This document shows, one piece after another, positions 56,158 through 64,000 of a stretch of 64,000 bases of DNA. Position 1 is the stretch's first letter, and the number at the start of each line of letters is the position of its first letter. The notes under the pieces are model-generated. The model was given only the letters and a program-made list of their open reading frames with translations. It was not told the DNA's origin and searched no databases. The DNA is from Rheinheimera sp. (GTDB lineage: Bacteria > Pseudomonadota > Gammaproteobacteria > Enterobacterales > Alteromonadaceae), in the NCBI GenBank assembly GCA_003543135.1, contig DPJG01000027.1:186001-250000 (forward strand), in the 5' to 3' direction. A program made the translations under genes and the position numbers.

Positions 56158-56365
56158 ACCGACTCCGGAAATTTGCTGCCGCTAAGATACCCTAAATTTG
56201 TGACAAACTCAGCACCGACCAGCTGAAAGCACAGAGCTGGTTAGCACCAGAGCATTAGCCATTTTATAAATGCTTATATAATTAACAGGGAAAATTGTTT
56301 CTTTCATTTTGTTTTGCCGCTATTATATTTTCACTATTATTAGGATCCCGATAAAGGAGCGAACG

Positions 56366-56902
56366 ATGTCATTATTACTTGATAAACGTGAATTAAAAAA
56401 AGCAGCAAAAGAATTGACTGTTTTAAAATTACAGGAAGTGATTGACGTACTGACTTCAGTGCTGGATGAACGCCAGAAAGAATCTGAAGTATTGGCTAAA
56501 GTTCGCGAATTTGCTAAAGCTCAGGGTTTTACCCTGGAGCAACTGGGTTACAAATTAAATGCTGATGGTGTTGCAGTAGCGGTAGAAGCGGAAGAGCCGG
56601 CAGAAGGCGATCTGAAACGTCCAATCAAACCAAAATTCAAAACCATTAATAAAGAAAGTCAGTTTTTTTATGTTGAAAACGGCACTTTACAATTATTAAA
56701 AACCCATACAATGAAAAAGGGATTACAAGAGCGCGGTATTAATGTTGTGCCTTTTTCTAAAGTAGAGAAAAAATATATTAAACAAGTTGATGCTCTGTTA
56801 GAAGAAGCCAGCAAACAAGCGCTGACCAACTTTAACAGTAAAGTTGATGTGTGGAACGAGTGGGCTGCGCAGCACAATGAAGAAATTCTGGCCAAACGTT
56901 AA
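56366..56902 (+). CDS. H-NS-like protein with non-standard C-terminal region
   Basis: 178 residues from the ATG at 56366, behind AAAGGAG; the upstream in-frame start is unsupported. Residues 1-60 resemble the oligomerisation region of H-NS-type proteins (LDKRELKKAAKELTVLKLQEVIDVLTSVLDERQKESEVLAKVREFAKAQGF-type helices; LEQLGYK). The usual H-NS DNA-binding end (YxDxxGxxWxGRGRxPxW) is missing; instead there is a Lys-rich domain (KPKFKTINKESQFFYVENG, GLQERGINVVPFSKVEKKYIKQVDALLEEA). The region is AT-richer than its surroundings. H-NS membership is by N-terminal pattern only. Confidence 0.6.
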   Translation: MSLLLDKRELKKAAKELTVLKLQEVIDVLTSVLDERQKESEVLAKVREFAKAQGFTLEQLGYKLNADGVAVAVEAEEPAEGDLKRPIKPKFKTINKESQFFYVENGTLQLLKTHTMKKGLQERGINVVPFSKVEKKYIKQVDALLEEASKQALTNFNSKVDVWNEWAAQHNEEILAKR

Positions 56903-56910
56903 GTTGGCAA

Positions 56911-56948
56911 CCAATAAAAAAACCGGCTGATGCCGGTTTTTTTATTGG
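56911..56948. terminator. Bidirectional intrinsic terminator
   Basis: Perfect 17-bp palindrome CCAATAAAAAAACCGGC, loop TGAT, and its complement. It serves the H-NS-like gene (plus) and the YciK-like gene (minus). Confidence 0.95.
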
Positions 56949-56964
56949 TTAAATTCAAGCTCTG

Positions 56965-57708
56965 TTATTTAGGCTGGGCATCCAGCGACTGACCATTGAC
57001 CCCAATACTGGCGTCTGACATCAGATATACATAAAGTGGCATGATGTCGGCCGGGGTTTTTAAGCTCAGCTGATTTTCACCCGGATAAGCCGCTGTGCGC
57101 ATTTTGGTGCGGGTCGCGCCTGGGTTAATACAGTTGGTTCTGATGTTGCTGCCTTCATATTCATCGGCAATCAGTTGCATCAAACCTTCGGTGCCAAACT
57201 TTGAAACGCTGTAAGCGCCCCAATAAGCCCGGCCTTTGCGGCCAACGCCGGACGAGGTAAAAACTAAAGAGGCCTGAGGTGCCAGCGCCATCACAGGTAA
57301 CAGCGCCTGTGTCATCAGCATGGCGGAGGTCAGATTGACCTGCAGAATTTTCTGCCAGGTATCTAAATCTATATGCTCAAAGGGAGTCAGCACGCCCAGC
57401 ATGCCGGCGTTGTGTAATACACCATCGAGTTTGCCAAATTCGGCTTTAATGGTGCTGGCCATATCCTGATAATGTTTTTTGCTGGCGCCGTTTAAGTCCA
57501 GCGGTACTATGGCCGGCTCCGGATAACCCGCGGCTACAATGCTGTCGTACACAGCCTCAAGCTTTGCGGTTGTTTTTCCCAGCAGAATCACAGTGGCACC
57601 GTAGCGGGCGAAGGTAATGGCCGCTTCTTTACCTATGCCGTCACCGGCTCCTGTTACCAGTATTGTCTTGTTGGCCAGCGCTTGTGGACCTGGCTGAAAA
57701 TCTTGCAT
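56965..57708 (-). CDS. yciK: Short-chain dehydrogenase, YciK family
   Basis: 247 residues from the ATG at 57708. Rossmann motif TGAGDGIGKEAA (TGxxxGIG), NAG in LHNAGMLG, and the catalytic S-Y-K set in VFTSSGVGRKGRAYWGAYSVSKF (YSVSK). Closest to YciK-type oxidoreductases by the N-terminal QPGPQALANKTILVTGAGDGIG. Substrate unknown. Divergent from the lipase gene, and between converging terminators. Confidence 0.9.
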   Translation of the reverse strand: MQDFQPGPQALANKTILVTGAGDGIGKEAAITFARYGATVILLGKTTAKLEAVYDSIVAAGYPEPAIVPLDLNGASKKHYQDMASTIKAEFGKLDGVLHNAGMLGVLTPFEHIDLDTWQKILQVNLTSAMLMTQALLPVMALAPQASLVFTSSGVGRKGRAYWGAYSVSKFGTEGLMQLIADEYEGSNIRTNCINPGATRTKMRTAAYPGENQLSLKTPADIMPLYVYLMSDASIGVNGQSLDAQPK

Positions 57709-57932
57709 ATGAATCAACCTGTAACCTGTTGAAAAATCGGCGCAGCATACTAGTTCTGCTGCGATTTTGCACCTTTCTTCACAGATATTTAGTTTAACCC
57801 TAGCGAAATTTTTTTGGTTAGGTTAACTTTAACTGGTCGTAGCTGTTGCTAGTTTACGAGACAGGAATTCAAAAACTAGAGCTTAAAGAAAGCTTTAGCA
57901 AAATAATAAAAAATCAGGACAGGGGAGAATAT

Positions 57933-60341
57933 ATGAAGAAGCTGTTAATAAGCCTGGCGGTGACCAGCGCGCTCGGGCTGACCGGATGCGGCGATTCACT
58001 CAGTGAGTTAAAACAAGAAGCGGTCGATAACGGGACTGTCGTTGTGCCGGTGAGCCGTGTGGTGTTTGACCCTTCAGCCGGTAAAGTATCTGTACCGAAC
58101 GATTTGTTGTTCCAGGGCACGACAGATGGCACTCTGGTCATGCCGGGTGAAGCCGTCGCTGCGCCCAATTATGCCGACCCACAAACAGCCTTAGGTGCGC
58201 TGGATGGCTGGTCAACCCAAAACCCATTTAGTGTAGAGCTGGCTTTTGCCGGTGGTGTTTCGTTAGATGCAAGCAGCGCGGCTCGTCCGGATGCGGTGCG
58301 TTTGATTGAAGTGCTGATGGGGGACCCGGCTTCAAGCGACCCGAATTGCCGCACAGTGCCTCGTGGTGTGGCCTGTAAAGCTGTGTCTCAGCTGACTTAT
58401 GGTCAGGATTTTGTGACCAAAGCTGTAGGCAATAATGTTGCTGTTGTTCCGTTAAAACCATTAAAAGCGGCGACGACTTATTTGTTGGTGCTCACCAACA
58501 ATCTGAAAGACAGTGCCGGTAATGCGGTTGCTCCTTCCACCACTTATGAGCTGGTGAAACAGGACTTAGCAACGTTGCCACTTGGCACAGATTCACAACG
58601 TGCATTACAGGGCCTGATTAACAGTTTCGAAAATGCCGCTGCCAGCATGTCAATTGCCAAAGACAGCATTATTTACACCGCAGCTATTACCACCCAATCA
58701 ACCAGCAATGTACTGGGTACTGTCAAACAACTGATGTTACCAAGTGCATTAAATAACAATACCGCGCCTGTGCTGCAGGTTGCTGACACCGGTTTGCTGG
58801 TGTCTCAGGTGGTGAATCCGGATAAAACAATCCCGACTGACCCAAGTAACCAATATTTTATGTTTAATGCGGCCAAGTTATACAGCGGCACCATTAACCT
58901 GCCTTATTATTTGGGTGTTTCTACCGCTGACGCGCCAAAAGCAGCTTTATCCACCCGTTGGGTTGGCCGTTGTGACAGCGGCGCTATGTTAGCTGGTTTA
59001 TCGGCGGCGCAAAAAGCAGCATTGGAAGGGTCTATTACCAGTCCTGCACAAATGCAGAACAATGCGGTTTGTAAAGCTGTCAGTGGCGGCGCTTTAATGG
59101 ATTTAGGTGTAGATAAACAACGTCACCTGACCAAATTTAACGTGGTGCCGAAAGTAAACTCAGTGCAACAGCTGAAAGTTCAGATGACAGTGCCAAACAG
59201 TGCGCTGATTGGCAAAGCCAAGCCGGAAAAAGGCTGGCCTGTAGTGATACTGCAACACGGTATTACCTCCTGTAAAGAAAACATGCTGGCTGTAACTGCC
59301 GCTTTATCAGCGCAAGGTTTTGCCACTGTAGCTATTGACCATCCATTACACGGTAGCCGTGGTTTTGACTTAAATGGCGATGGTAAAGATGAAATTAACG
59401 CATCAGGCAGCAGCTGTGGTAAGAGTGGTGACGCTACTGTTTATATGAACCTAGCCGACCTGCTGGTTACCCGTGACAATCTGCGTCAGAGTATTGCTGA
59501 TATGCTGGGTCTGCGTCTGGGCCTGAACTTCACTTCACAGCCAGGTTTACTGGATGGTTCTGATGTCCAGTTTTTAGGTCACTCTTTAGGTGCGATTACC
59601 GGTACTTCAATGGTGGCACTGGCAAATGCGCCAACAGGCAATGCCGCTGCAGATTCTCTGTACAAGTTAAAAGCAGCTTCGCTGGCAATGCCAGGCGGTG
59701 CTGTGGCCAATTTCCTGCTGGAATCGCCTGCTTTTGGTAATACCATCAAAGCCAGCATTATGCTGAGTTCAGCAACATTGGCTCCAGGCTTTAAAGCTTT
59801 TGTTGATGAGCAAAAAGTTTGTGTTGATGCCGCCACTTATGCCGGTTGTTCAGCTGCTTATGTCACTGACTATCTGGCCTATTTAACTAAAAATGGCCAG
59901 GTGGCTGCTTTAACTGCGATTAATGCAACGCTGACTCAATTTGCATTTGCTGCTCAGACGGTGACAGATGCAGGTGACCCAAACAACTACGCTGCGACTT
60001 TGGTTGCCGGTAAGACTCCGGTTCACATCATTGAAGTTGTTGGCGATGGTGGTAACTTTAAACCGGATCAGGTGATCCCGAACCAGGCGGTCAACATGCC
60101 ACTGGGCGGCACTGAACCATTAGCACGACTGTTAGGTGCGCAGACTCTGCCAGCCAAAGCAGGTGTGTATCAAGTGACAGGCACAGCGATTAGCCGTTTC
60201 CTGCAAGGTGATCACAGTGCTATTTTGAATCCGGCAACCAGCCGTGCTGCGACCACTGAAATGCAGACCCAAACAGCATCATTTATGGTGACTCGTGGTG
60301 CTGCGTTGCAGGTAACGAATGCGGCAGTGATTAAAGGTTAA
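57933..60341 (+). CDS. Surface lipoprotein lysophospholipase/lipase, VolA/Pla-1 family
   Basis: 802 residues from the ATG at 57933, behind AGGGGAG. Lipoprotein signal with lipobox LGLTGC. The N-terminal third carries a Big-like/ substrate-associated region (VSRVVFDPSAGKVSVPNDLLFQG), and an alpha/beta-hydrolase domain spans about residues 420-800. The nucleophile elbow is GHSLGAITG, and the oxyanion region is LQHGITSCKENM; a later D (VVGDGGNFKPD) and H (LQGDHSAIL) complete the plausible triad. In Vibrio, VolA degrades lysophospholipid to liberate fatty acids. A terminator follows. Confidence 0.88.
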   Translation: MKKLLISLAVTSALGLTGCGDSLSELKQEAVDNGTVVVPVSRVVFDPSAGKVSVPNDLLFQGTTDGTLVMPGEAVAAPNYADPQTALGALDGWSTQNPFSVELAFAGGVSLDASSAARPDAVRLIEVLMGDPASSDPNCRTVPRGVACKAVSQLTYGQDFVTKAVGNNVAVVPLKPLKAATTYLLVLTNNLKDSAGNAVAPSTTYELVKQDLATLPLGTDSQRALQGLINSFENAAASMSIAKDSIIYTAAITTQSTSNVLGTVKQLMLPSALNNNTAPVLQVADTGLLVSQVVNPDKTIPTDPSNQYFMFNAAKLYSGTINLPYYLGVSTADAPKAALSTRWVGRCDSGAMLAGLSAAQKAALEGSITSPAQMQNNAVCKAVSGGALMDLGVDKQRHLTKFNVVPKVNSVQQLKVQMTVPNSALIGKAKPEKGWPVVILQHGITSCKENMLAVTAALSAQGFATVAIDHPLHGSRGFDLNGDGKDEINASGSSCGKSGDATVYMNLADLLVTRDNLRQSIADMLGLRLGLNFTSQPGLLDGSDVQFLGHSLGAITGTSMVALANAPTGNAAADSLYKLKAASLAMPGGAVANFLLESPAFGNTIKASIMLSSATLAPGFKAFVDEQKVCVDAATYAGCSAAYVTDYLAYLTKNGQVAALTAINATLTQFAFAAQTVTDAGDPNNYAATLVAGKTPVHIIEVVGDGGNFKPDQVIPNQAVNMPLGGTEPLARLLGAQTLPAKAGVYQVTGTAISRFLQGDHSAILNPATSRAATTEMQTQTASFMVTRGAALQVTNAAVIKG

Positions 60342-60360
60342 GTAAATTTTAGCCTGACGA

Positions 60361-60387
60361 AAAACCCGGTTCGCCGGGTTTTTTTAT
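60361..60387 (+). terminator. Intrinsic terminator after the lipase gene
   Basis: AAAACCCGG, loop TTCG, CCGGGTTTT and T-run. Confidence 0.94.
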
Positions 60388-60520
60388 TGCCTGCAGTTGG
60401 TAACAAAACGGGCAAAACACAGTGTTGTACCGCCTTATACTTTGTCCGCTGGTGACAAAGCTGTACTCTGCTATTTTTGCCGATACAATGCAGGCAAAGA
60501 TTTTAAAGAAGGATGAGGTT

Positions 60521-61513
60521 GTGGATTTTCTGCTTGAATACAGTATGTTTTTTCTAAAAGCGCTGACCATAGTACTGGCAATTGGCGCCGTCCTTTTGAT
60601 GGGCGTGATGGCTGCGGTAAAGCCTGGTAACCGCAAAGGTGAGCTGACTTTTGACAATTTATCTGAAGAACATCAGGCGCTGGTGGAAGATTTACATCAG
60701 GGCATGCTGGATAAGAAGGCCTTTAAAAAATGGCAAAAACAACAAAAGGCCGTGGATAGTTCCAGCCAAAGCCGGCTTTTTGTGGTGGATTTTCATGGCA
60801 GCATGGACGCACATGAAGTGGAAGCTTTGCGCGAAGAAGTAACAGCCGTACTGGCGATGGCGACCAAAGATGATGAAGTGCTGGTGCGCCTCGAAAGTGG
60901 CGGCGGTGTAGTGCATGGTTATGGTCTGGCTGCGTCGCAACTTGACCGTTTGCGCCAGCAAGAGATCCCGCTCACAGTTGCTGTTGATAAAGTGGCGGCC
61001 AGTGGTGGTTATATGATGGCTTGTATCGCTAACAAAATTATTGCGGCACCTTTTGCAATTGTCGGTTCTATTGGTGTGGTCGCGCAGTTGCCGAATTTTC
61101 ATAAATTATTAAAGAAAAACCATGTTGATGTGGAAATGTTTACCGCCGGCGAATACAAACGCACTGTCACTGTTTTTGGCGAGAACACCGACAAAGGCCG
61201 CGCCAAGTTTCAGCATGAGCTGGAAGAAACCCATTTGCTGTTTAAAGATTTTGTGCAAAAACACCGCCCTGTACTTGATATTCAGCAGGTGGCAACGGGA
61301 GAGCACTGGTTTGGTTATCAGGCCTTTGAATTAAAGCTGGTCGACGAACTGCTGACCAGTGATGATTATGTATTAAAACAAATGCAGCAGCGTCAGGTGT
61401 TTTTAGTGAAATATCAGCTGAAGAAACGTTTGTCGGAGCGGATGGGGCTTGCTGCTGCTGCAACGTTAAATAGCTTATGGCAGCAAGCCAATCGTTTGAT
61501 GGTGTGGCGTTAA
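60521..61513 (+). CDS. sohB: Membrane-anchored serine protease SohB (S49 family)
   Basis: 330 residues from a GTG at 60521, chosen because it matches the E. coli SohB N-terminus (MxxLxEYxxFxxK) and AGGATGAGG precedes it; upstream ATGs at 60422 and 60488 lack support. One membrane helix (about residues 8-30), a cytoplasmic/periplasmic linker and a SppA-type S49 domain. Catalytic Ser is S161 (KVAASGGYMMA) and Lys is K213 (GEYKRTVTV), 52 residues apart as in B. subtilis SppA. Abuts tpm. Confidence 0.94.
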   Translation: MDFLLEYSMFFLKALTIVLAIGAVLLMGVMAAVKPGNRKGELTFDNLSEEHQALVEDLHQGMLDKKAFKKWQKQQKAVDSSSQSRLFVVDFHGSMDAHEVEALREEVTAVLAMATKDDEVLVRLESGGGVVHGYGLAASQLDRLRQQEIPLTVAVDKVAASGGYMMACIANKIIAAPFAIVGSIGVVAQLPNFHKLLKKNHVDVEMFTAGEYKRTVTVFGENTDKGRAKFQHELEETHLLFKDFVQKHRPVLDIQQVATGEHWFGYQAFELKLVDELLTSDDYVLKQMQQRQVFLVKYQLKKRLSERMGLAAAATLNSLWQQANRLMVWR

Positions 61514-62152
61514 ATGGAACCCCAATTCTGGCAAAAGCGCTGGGAGCTCAACGAGCTAGGCTTTCAGCTTGATGCGGCGCATCCTTTATTGTGCGCTCAG
61601 CTGGCGGCTATGCCGCAGCAGTCAAAGGTTTTTGTGCCGCTTTGTGGCAAAAGTCCTGATATGCATGCGTTGGCGAGCCGTTATCAGGTGATAGGGGCTG
61701 AACTTGCGCACATTGCCTGTCGTGACTTTTTTGCCGAAGCAGGGCTGACTGCAAGCACCAGTTCACATGGTTTGCATCAGCTTTGGCAAAGCGGCGTGTA
61801 TCAGTTGTGGCAAGGTGACTTTTTTGCTCTGCCAATGGAAGCAGTGGCAGGCACAGAGCTGATTTATGACAGAGCTGCATTAATTGCATTACCACCGCAG
61901 ATGCGGCTGCAATATGCCGCAAAGTTACAGCAGCTGTTTCCTAAGGCGAAAATGTTGTTGATCACGCTTGAATACCCGGAAGGTGAAAAACAAGGTCCAC
62001 CTTTTGCGGTGTTTGCTGATGAACTGCCGTTATTGTTTCCAAATGCCAGCATTCAGCTCGCCGGTATTCGCAATCTGACAGGGCAGGGCTTTGCCAGGCG
62101 TAAGTTTTCGACCAGTCAGCTGGTGGAAAAAAGTTGGTGGATTTGCTGGTAA
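61514..62152 (+). CDS. tpm: Thiopurine S-methyltransferase family protein
   Basis: 212 residues, starting immediately after the sohB stop. SAM-dependent TPMT family: FWQKRWELNELGFQ at the N-terminus, FVPLCGKSPDMHALA (SAM motif I), and YDRAALIALPPQMRLQYAAKL. In bacteria Tpm methylates tellurite or selenium compounds as well as thiopurines; the natural substrate here is unknown. It ends in a short aromatic WWICW tail. Terminator downstream. Confidence 0.92.
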   Translation: MEPQFWQKRWELNELGFQLDAAHPLLCAQLAAMPQQSKVFVPLCGKSPDMHALASRYQVIGAELAHIACRDFFAEAGLTASTSSHGLHQLWQSGVYQLWQGDFFALPMEAVAGTELIYDRAALIALPPQMRLQYAAKLQQLFPKAKMLLITLEYPEGEKQGPPFAVFADELPLLFPNASIQLAGIRNLTGQGFARRKFSTSQLVEKSWWICW

Positions 62153-62210
62153 TGGGAGTTTTGTTGGTAAGCGCAACAGAATCCGTACTCACATAGTTTG
62201 AAATCGAGAA

Positions 62211-62250
62211 ACATAATAAAAAAACCGGCTTAGCCGGTTTTTTTATTATG
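62211..62250. terminator. Bidirectional intrinsic terminator
   Basis: CATAATAAAAAAACCGGC, loop TTA, and the exact complement. Serves tpm (plus) and the symporter gene (minus). Nearly identical in core to the terminator at 56911-56948. Confidence 0.95.
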
Positions 62251-62273
62251 TAAAAGTGCGTTGGCCCGGGTTG

Positions 62274-63587
62274 TTATAACTTGTCGCTTTTACCTGCATC
62301 CGGATCATTAAACACATTCATATCCATACATTTTTCACTTTTGCCTACCAGACAGGAAACCATGGCATCGCCTGTAATATTGACTGCAGTGCGGGTCATA
62401 TCCAGTAAACGGTCTACACCAATAATCAGGGCAATACCTTCCACAGGTAAACCAACCTGTTGTAATACCATGGCCAGCATCACTAAACCCACACCCGGAA
62501 CACCGGCAGTACCAATTGATGCCAGAGTGGCAGTTAATACCACCAGTACATAATCAGCTGCGGTCAGGTCAATATTGTAAACCTGGGCAATAAACACAGT
62601 AGCGACACCCTGCATGATAGCGGTGCCGTCCATGTTAATAGTGGCGCCAAGCGGAATGGTAAAAGAAGCAACCTTGTTATCAATGCCAAGCTTGCCAGTG
62701 GTGGTAGCCATATTACTGGCGATAGTGGCGTTACTGCTGGAGGTACTAAATGCAAATAAAGCTGTTTCTTTCATTTTGCGAAAGAACATGATTGGGTTTA
62801 AGCCACCAATCAGTTTAATAAAAGCGCCATACACCACTAAACCGTGGAAGAACAACACAAAAAGTACAACCAGGAAATATTTGCCGAGATTGGCCATATC
62901 ATTCAGTTCAAGGGTGGTGAACAGTTTAGCCATCAGGAAAAACACACCATAAGGTGATAAATGCATCACAATATTCACCAGATGCATCACTACAGTGTTT
63001 AAATCTTCAAACATCTGACGTACACGTTGACCTGCTTCACCGCTTAACGCGATGGCAATTCCAAATAACACTGCAAAAATAATAATTTGCAACATTTCAC
63101 CTTTGGCCATGGCTTCCACCGGGTTACTCGGGAACATGTTAATAAAAACCTGCGCCACTGAAGGTGCTTCTGCCACCTGATAGCTTTGTGCCAACGGCAT
63201 ATTAACGCCAACACCAGGGCTAAAAAGTAATGCAAAAAAGATGGCGATGGCGATGGCGATGGCAGTTGTCAGAATATATAAGCCCATGGATTTTGAACCT
63301 ATACGGCCAAGGGTGCTGATATCCTTTAACGAGCTGGTACCGCAGATCAAAGAAACCAGTACCAGTGGCACCACCAGCATTTTTAAACTGGCCACAAATA
63401 TTTGACCACCAACGTGGAAAATACCGTCAACGAACAACGCTTTGATACCAATAGTAAAACCAGCAAGCGAAACTTCTTTTTCCGCCGCGCCGCCCAGGAT
63501 CCACTGGAAGAAGGAACCCACCAAAACACCCAGCGCCATGGCAATTAAAATCCGGCTGGTCAGATTAAATTTTGTATTTGTAGTCAT
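62274..63587 (-). CDS. Dicarboxylate/amino acid:cation symporter (DAACS family)
   Basis: 437 residues from the ATG at 63587; an ATG at 63644 is an alternative, and neither has a clear ribosome-binding sequence. Glt fold with about eight helices and two hairpins: FSTSSSNATIASNMA (HP1 serine-rich motif), GATINMDGTAIMQGVATVFIAQV (the unwound NMDGT helix 7) and GVPGVGLVMLAMVL with LDMTRTAVNITGDAMV (substrate Asp-Arg). Na+- or H+-coupled uptake of glutamate, aspartate or C4-dicarboxylates. The tail contains KCMDMNVF. Confidence 0.93.
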   Translation of the reverse strand: MTTNTKFNLTSRILIAMALGVLVGSFFQWILGGAAEKEVSLAGFTIGIKALFVDGIFHVGGQIFVASLKMLVVPLVLVSLICGTSSLKDISTLGRIGSKSMGLYILTTAIAIAIAIFFALLFSPGVGVNMPLAQSYQVAEAPSVAQVFINMFPSNPVEAMAKGEMLQIIIFAVLFGIAIALSGEAGQRVRQMFEDLNTVVMHLVNIVMHLSPYGVFFLMAKLFTTLELNDMANLGKYFLVVLFVLFFHGLVVYGAFIKLIGGLNPIMFFRKMKETALFAFSTSSSNATIASNMATTTGKLGIDNKVASFTIPLGATINMDGTAIMQGVATVFIAQVYNIDLTAADYVLVVLTATLASIGTAGVPGVGLVMLAMVLQQVGLPVEGIALIIGVDRLLDMTRTAVNITGDAMVSCLVGKSEKCMDMNVFNDPDAGKSDKL

Positions 63588-63757
63588 CAGGGGAGTTGAG
63601 TTATAACTGTTGAAAATGGCGGTTAGCCTAACAGTTTCTGCCATAAAAGAAAAATTTACTGAAAATCCGAGAATTAGCGCTGCCGGTTTTTAAATTAATC
63701 GGCTAAGATGCAGAATTAACAAAATCTAAATATAAGAAACAGCTAGGGAGAGTTTTC

Positions 63758-64000
63758 ATGCGAAACATCCGGCAACTTCTCGTTGCGTTTTTGATGAGTG
63801 CAGTAGTCGCTTGTGGTGGTGGTGGAACCATCGGTGATGATGGTACTACGGTAGTTCCAACTTACAGTTTGGCCGTTGCATTATCCGGTGAAGAAGTCGC
63901 CAAAGGTACTGATTTAGTCGTCACTGCAGAGCTTAAATCAAGCAGCAGTGCAGCAGTATCTGGCAAGCTGATTCGGTTTTCGCTTGATGACAGCGCTCTG
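63758..64000 (+). CDS. Lipoprotein with Ig-like repeat, N-terminal part
   Basis: The first 81 codons of a gene that runs off the window, starting at the ATG at 63758 behind AGGGAG. Lipoprotein signal with lipobox VVAC at residues 16-19, then a GGGG linker and the first strands of a bacterial Ig-like (Big) domain (SLAVALSGEEVAKGTDLVVTAELKS ... GKLIRFSLDD). Likely a long surface protein with repeated Ig-like domains, but only this start can be seen. Divergent from the symporter gene. Confidence 0.8.
   Translation, partial: MRNIRQLLVAFLMSAVVACGGGGTIGDDGTTVVPTYSLAVALSGEEVAKGTDLVVTAELKSSSSAAVSGKLIRFSLDDSAL

Noticed and set aside
1..64000. CRISPR array, prophage, insertion sequence or defence island
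   Set aside because: No regularly spaced repeats, transposase, integrase, phage or defence-type genes were recognised; the content is ordinary core chromosome.

Overview
The window reads as core chromosome of a gammaproteobacterium of the Alteromonadales/Chromatiales borderland, most like Rheinheimera or a close relative (inference from protein resemblance and gene order; no search was run). Supporting points are a complete rnfABCDGE-nth operon, a trpEGD-CF-BA operon divergent from rnm-yciO-scpA-scpB-rluB (a Vibrio/Shewanella/enteric-type order), a System I cytochrome c maturation operon ccmABCDEFGHI running into mlaA, and an orphan FliK-like/FlhB-like pair. Coding density is high. I saw no prophage, insertion sequence, integron, CRISPR array or rRNA operon.

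Layout. 1-0.6 kb: end of an EAL-domain protein. 0.55-7.9 kb (minus): rnfABCDGE, nth and gloA, with RnfC carrying a long Ala/Lys repeat tail. 8.0-9.95 kb (minus): a membrane protein with degenerate GGDEF and EAL domains, CsrD-like. 10.2 kb: tRNA-Asn, then about 670 bp without a gene. 10.9-15.4 kb (plus): MATE transporter, uvrB, an outer-membrane beta-barrel protein. 15.7-20.8 kb: LysR regulator divergent from an RND adaptor/pump pair. 21.1-23.6 kb: a periplasmic binding protein translationally coupled to an M14 peptidase. 23.7-24.8 kb: an orphan HlyD/RND-type adaptor. 24.9-31.8 kb (minus): trp operon with a leader peptide containing W-R-W-W and an attenuator hairpin. 32.2-36.4 kb (plus): rnm, yciO, scpA, scpB, rluB. 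36.5-39.2 kb (minus): a 64-residue protein and the FlhB-like/FliK-like pair. 39.3-47.4 kb (plus): ccm operon plus mlaA. 47.6-49.2 kb: POT-family peptide transporter behind a 25-codon coupled leader frame. 49.3-53.3 kb (minus): small membrane protein, proS, a kelch-repeat protein overlapping trmO. 53.5-55.4 kb (plus): purU, thioesterase, secreted protein. 55.5-64 kb: beta-carbonic anhydrase, an H-NS-like protein with an unusual C-terminus, a YciK-like dehydrogenase, a VolA/Pla-1-type lipase lipoprotein, sohB, tpm, a dicarboxylate symporter, and the start of a lipoprotein cut by the window edge.

Themes. Rnf (ion-coupled ferredoxin:NAD+ oxidoreductase, or SoxR-reducing Rsx) and Ccm are membrane redox modules. 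Nth and UvrB are DNA repair enzymes. The trp operon shows classical ribosome-mediated attenuation by sequence. Many genes overlap by 1, 4, 8 or 11 bases, indicating translational coupling. Intrinsic terminators are clear and several serve convergent gene pairs. The least explained signals are an orphan minus-strand terminator with a promoter-like sequence between trpL and rnm (possible small RNA), the leader frame of the peptide transporter, the H-NS-like protein, and the trmO/kelch coupling.
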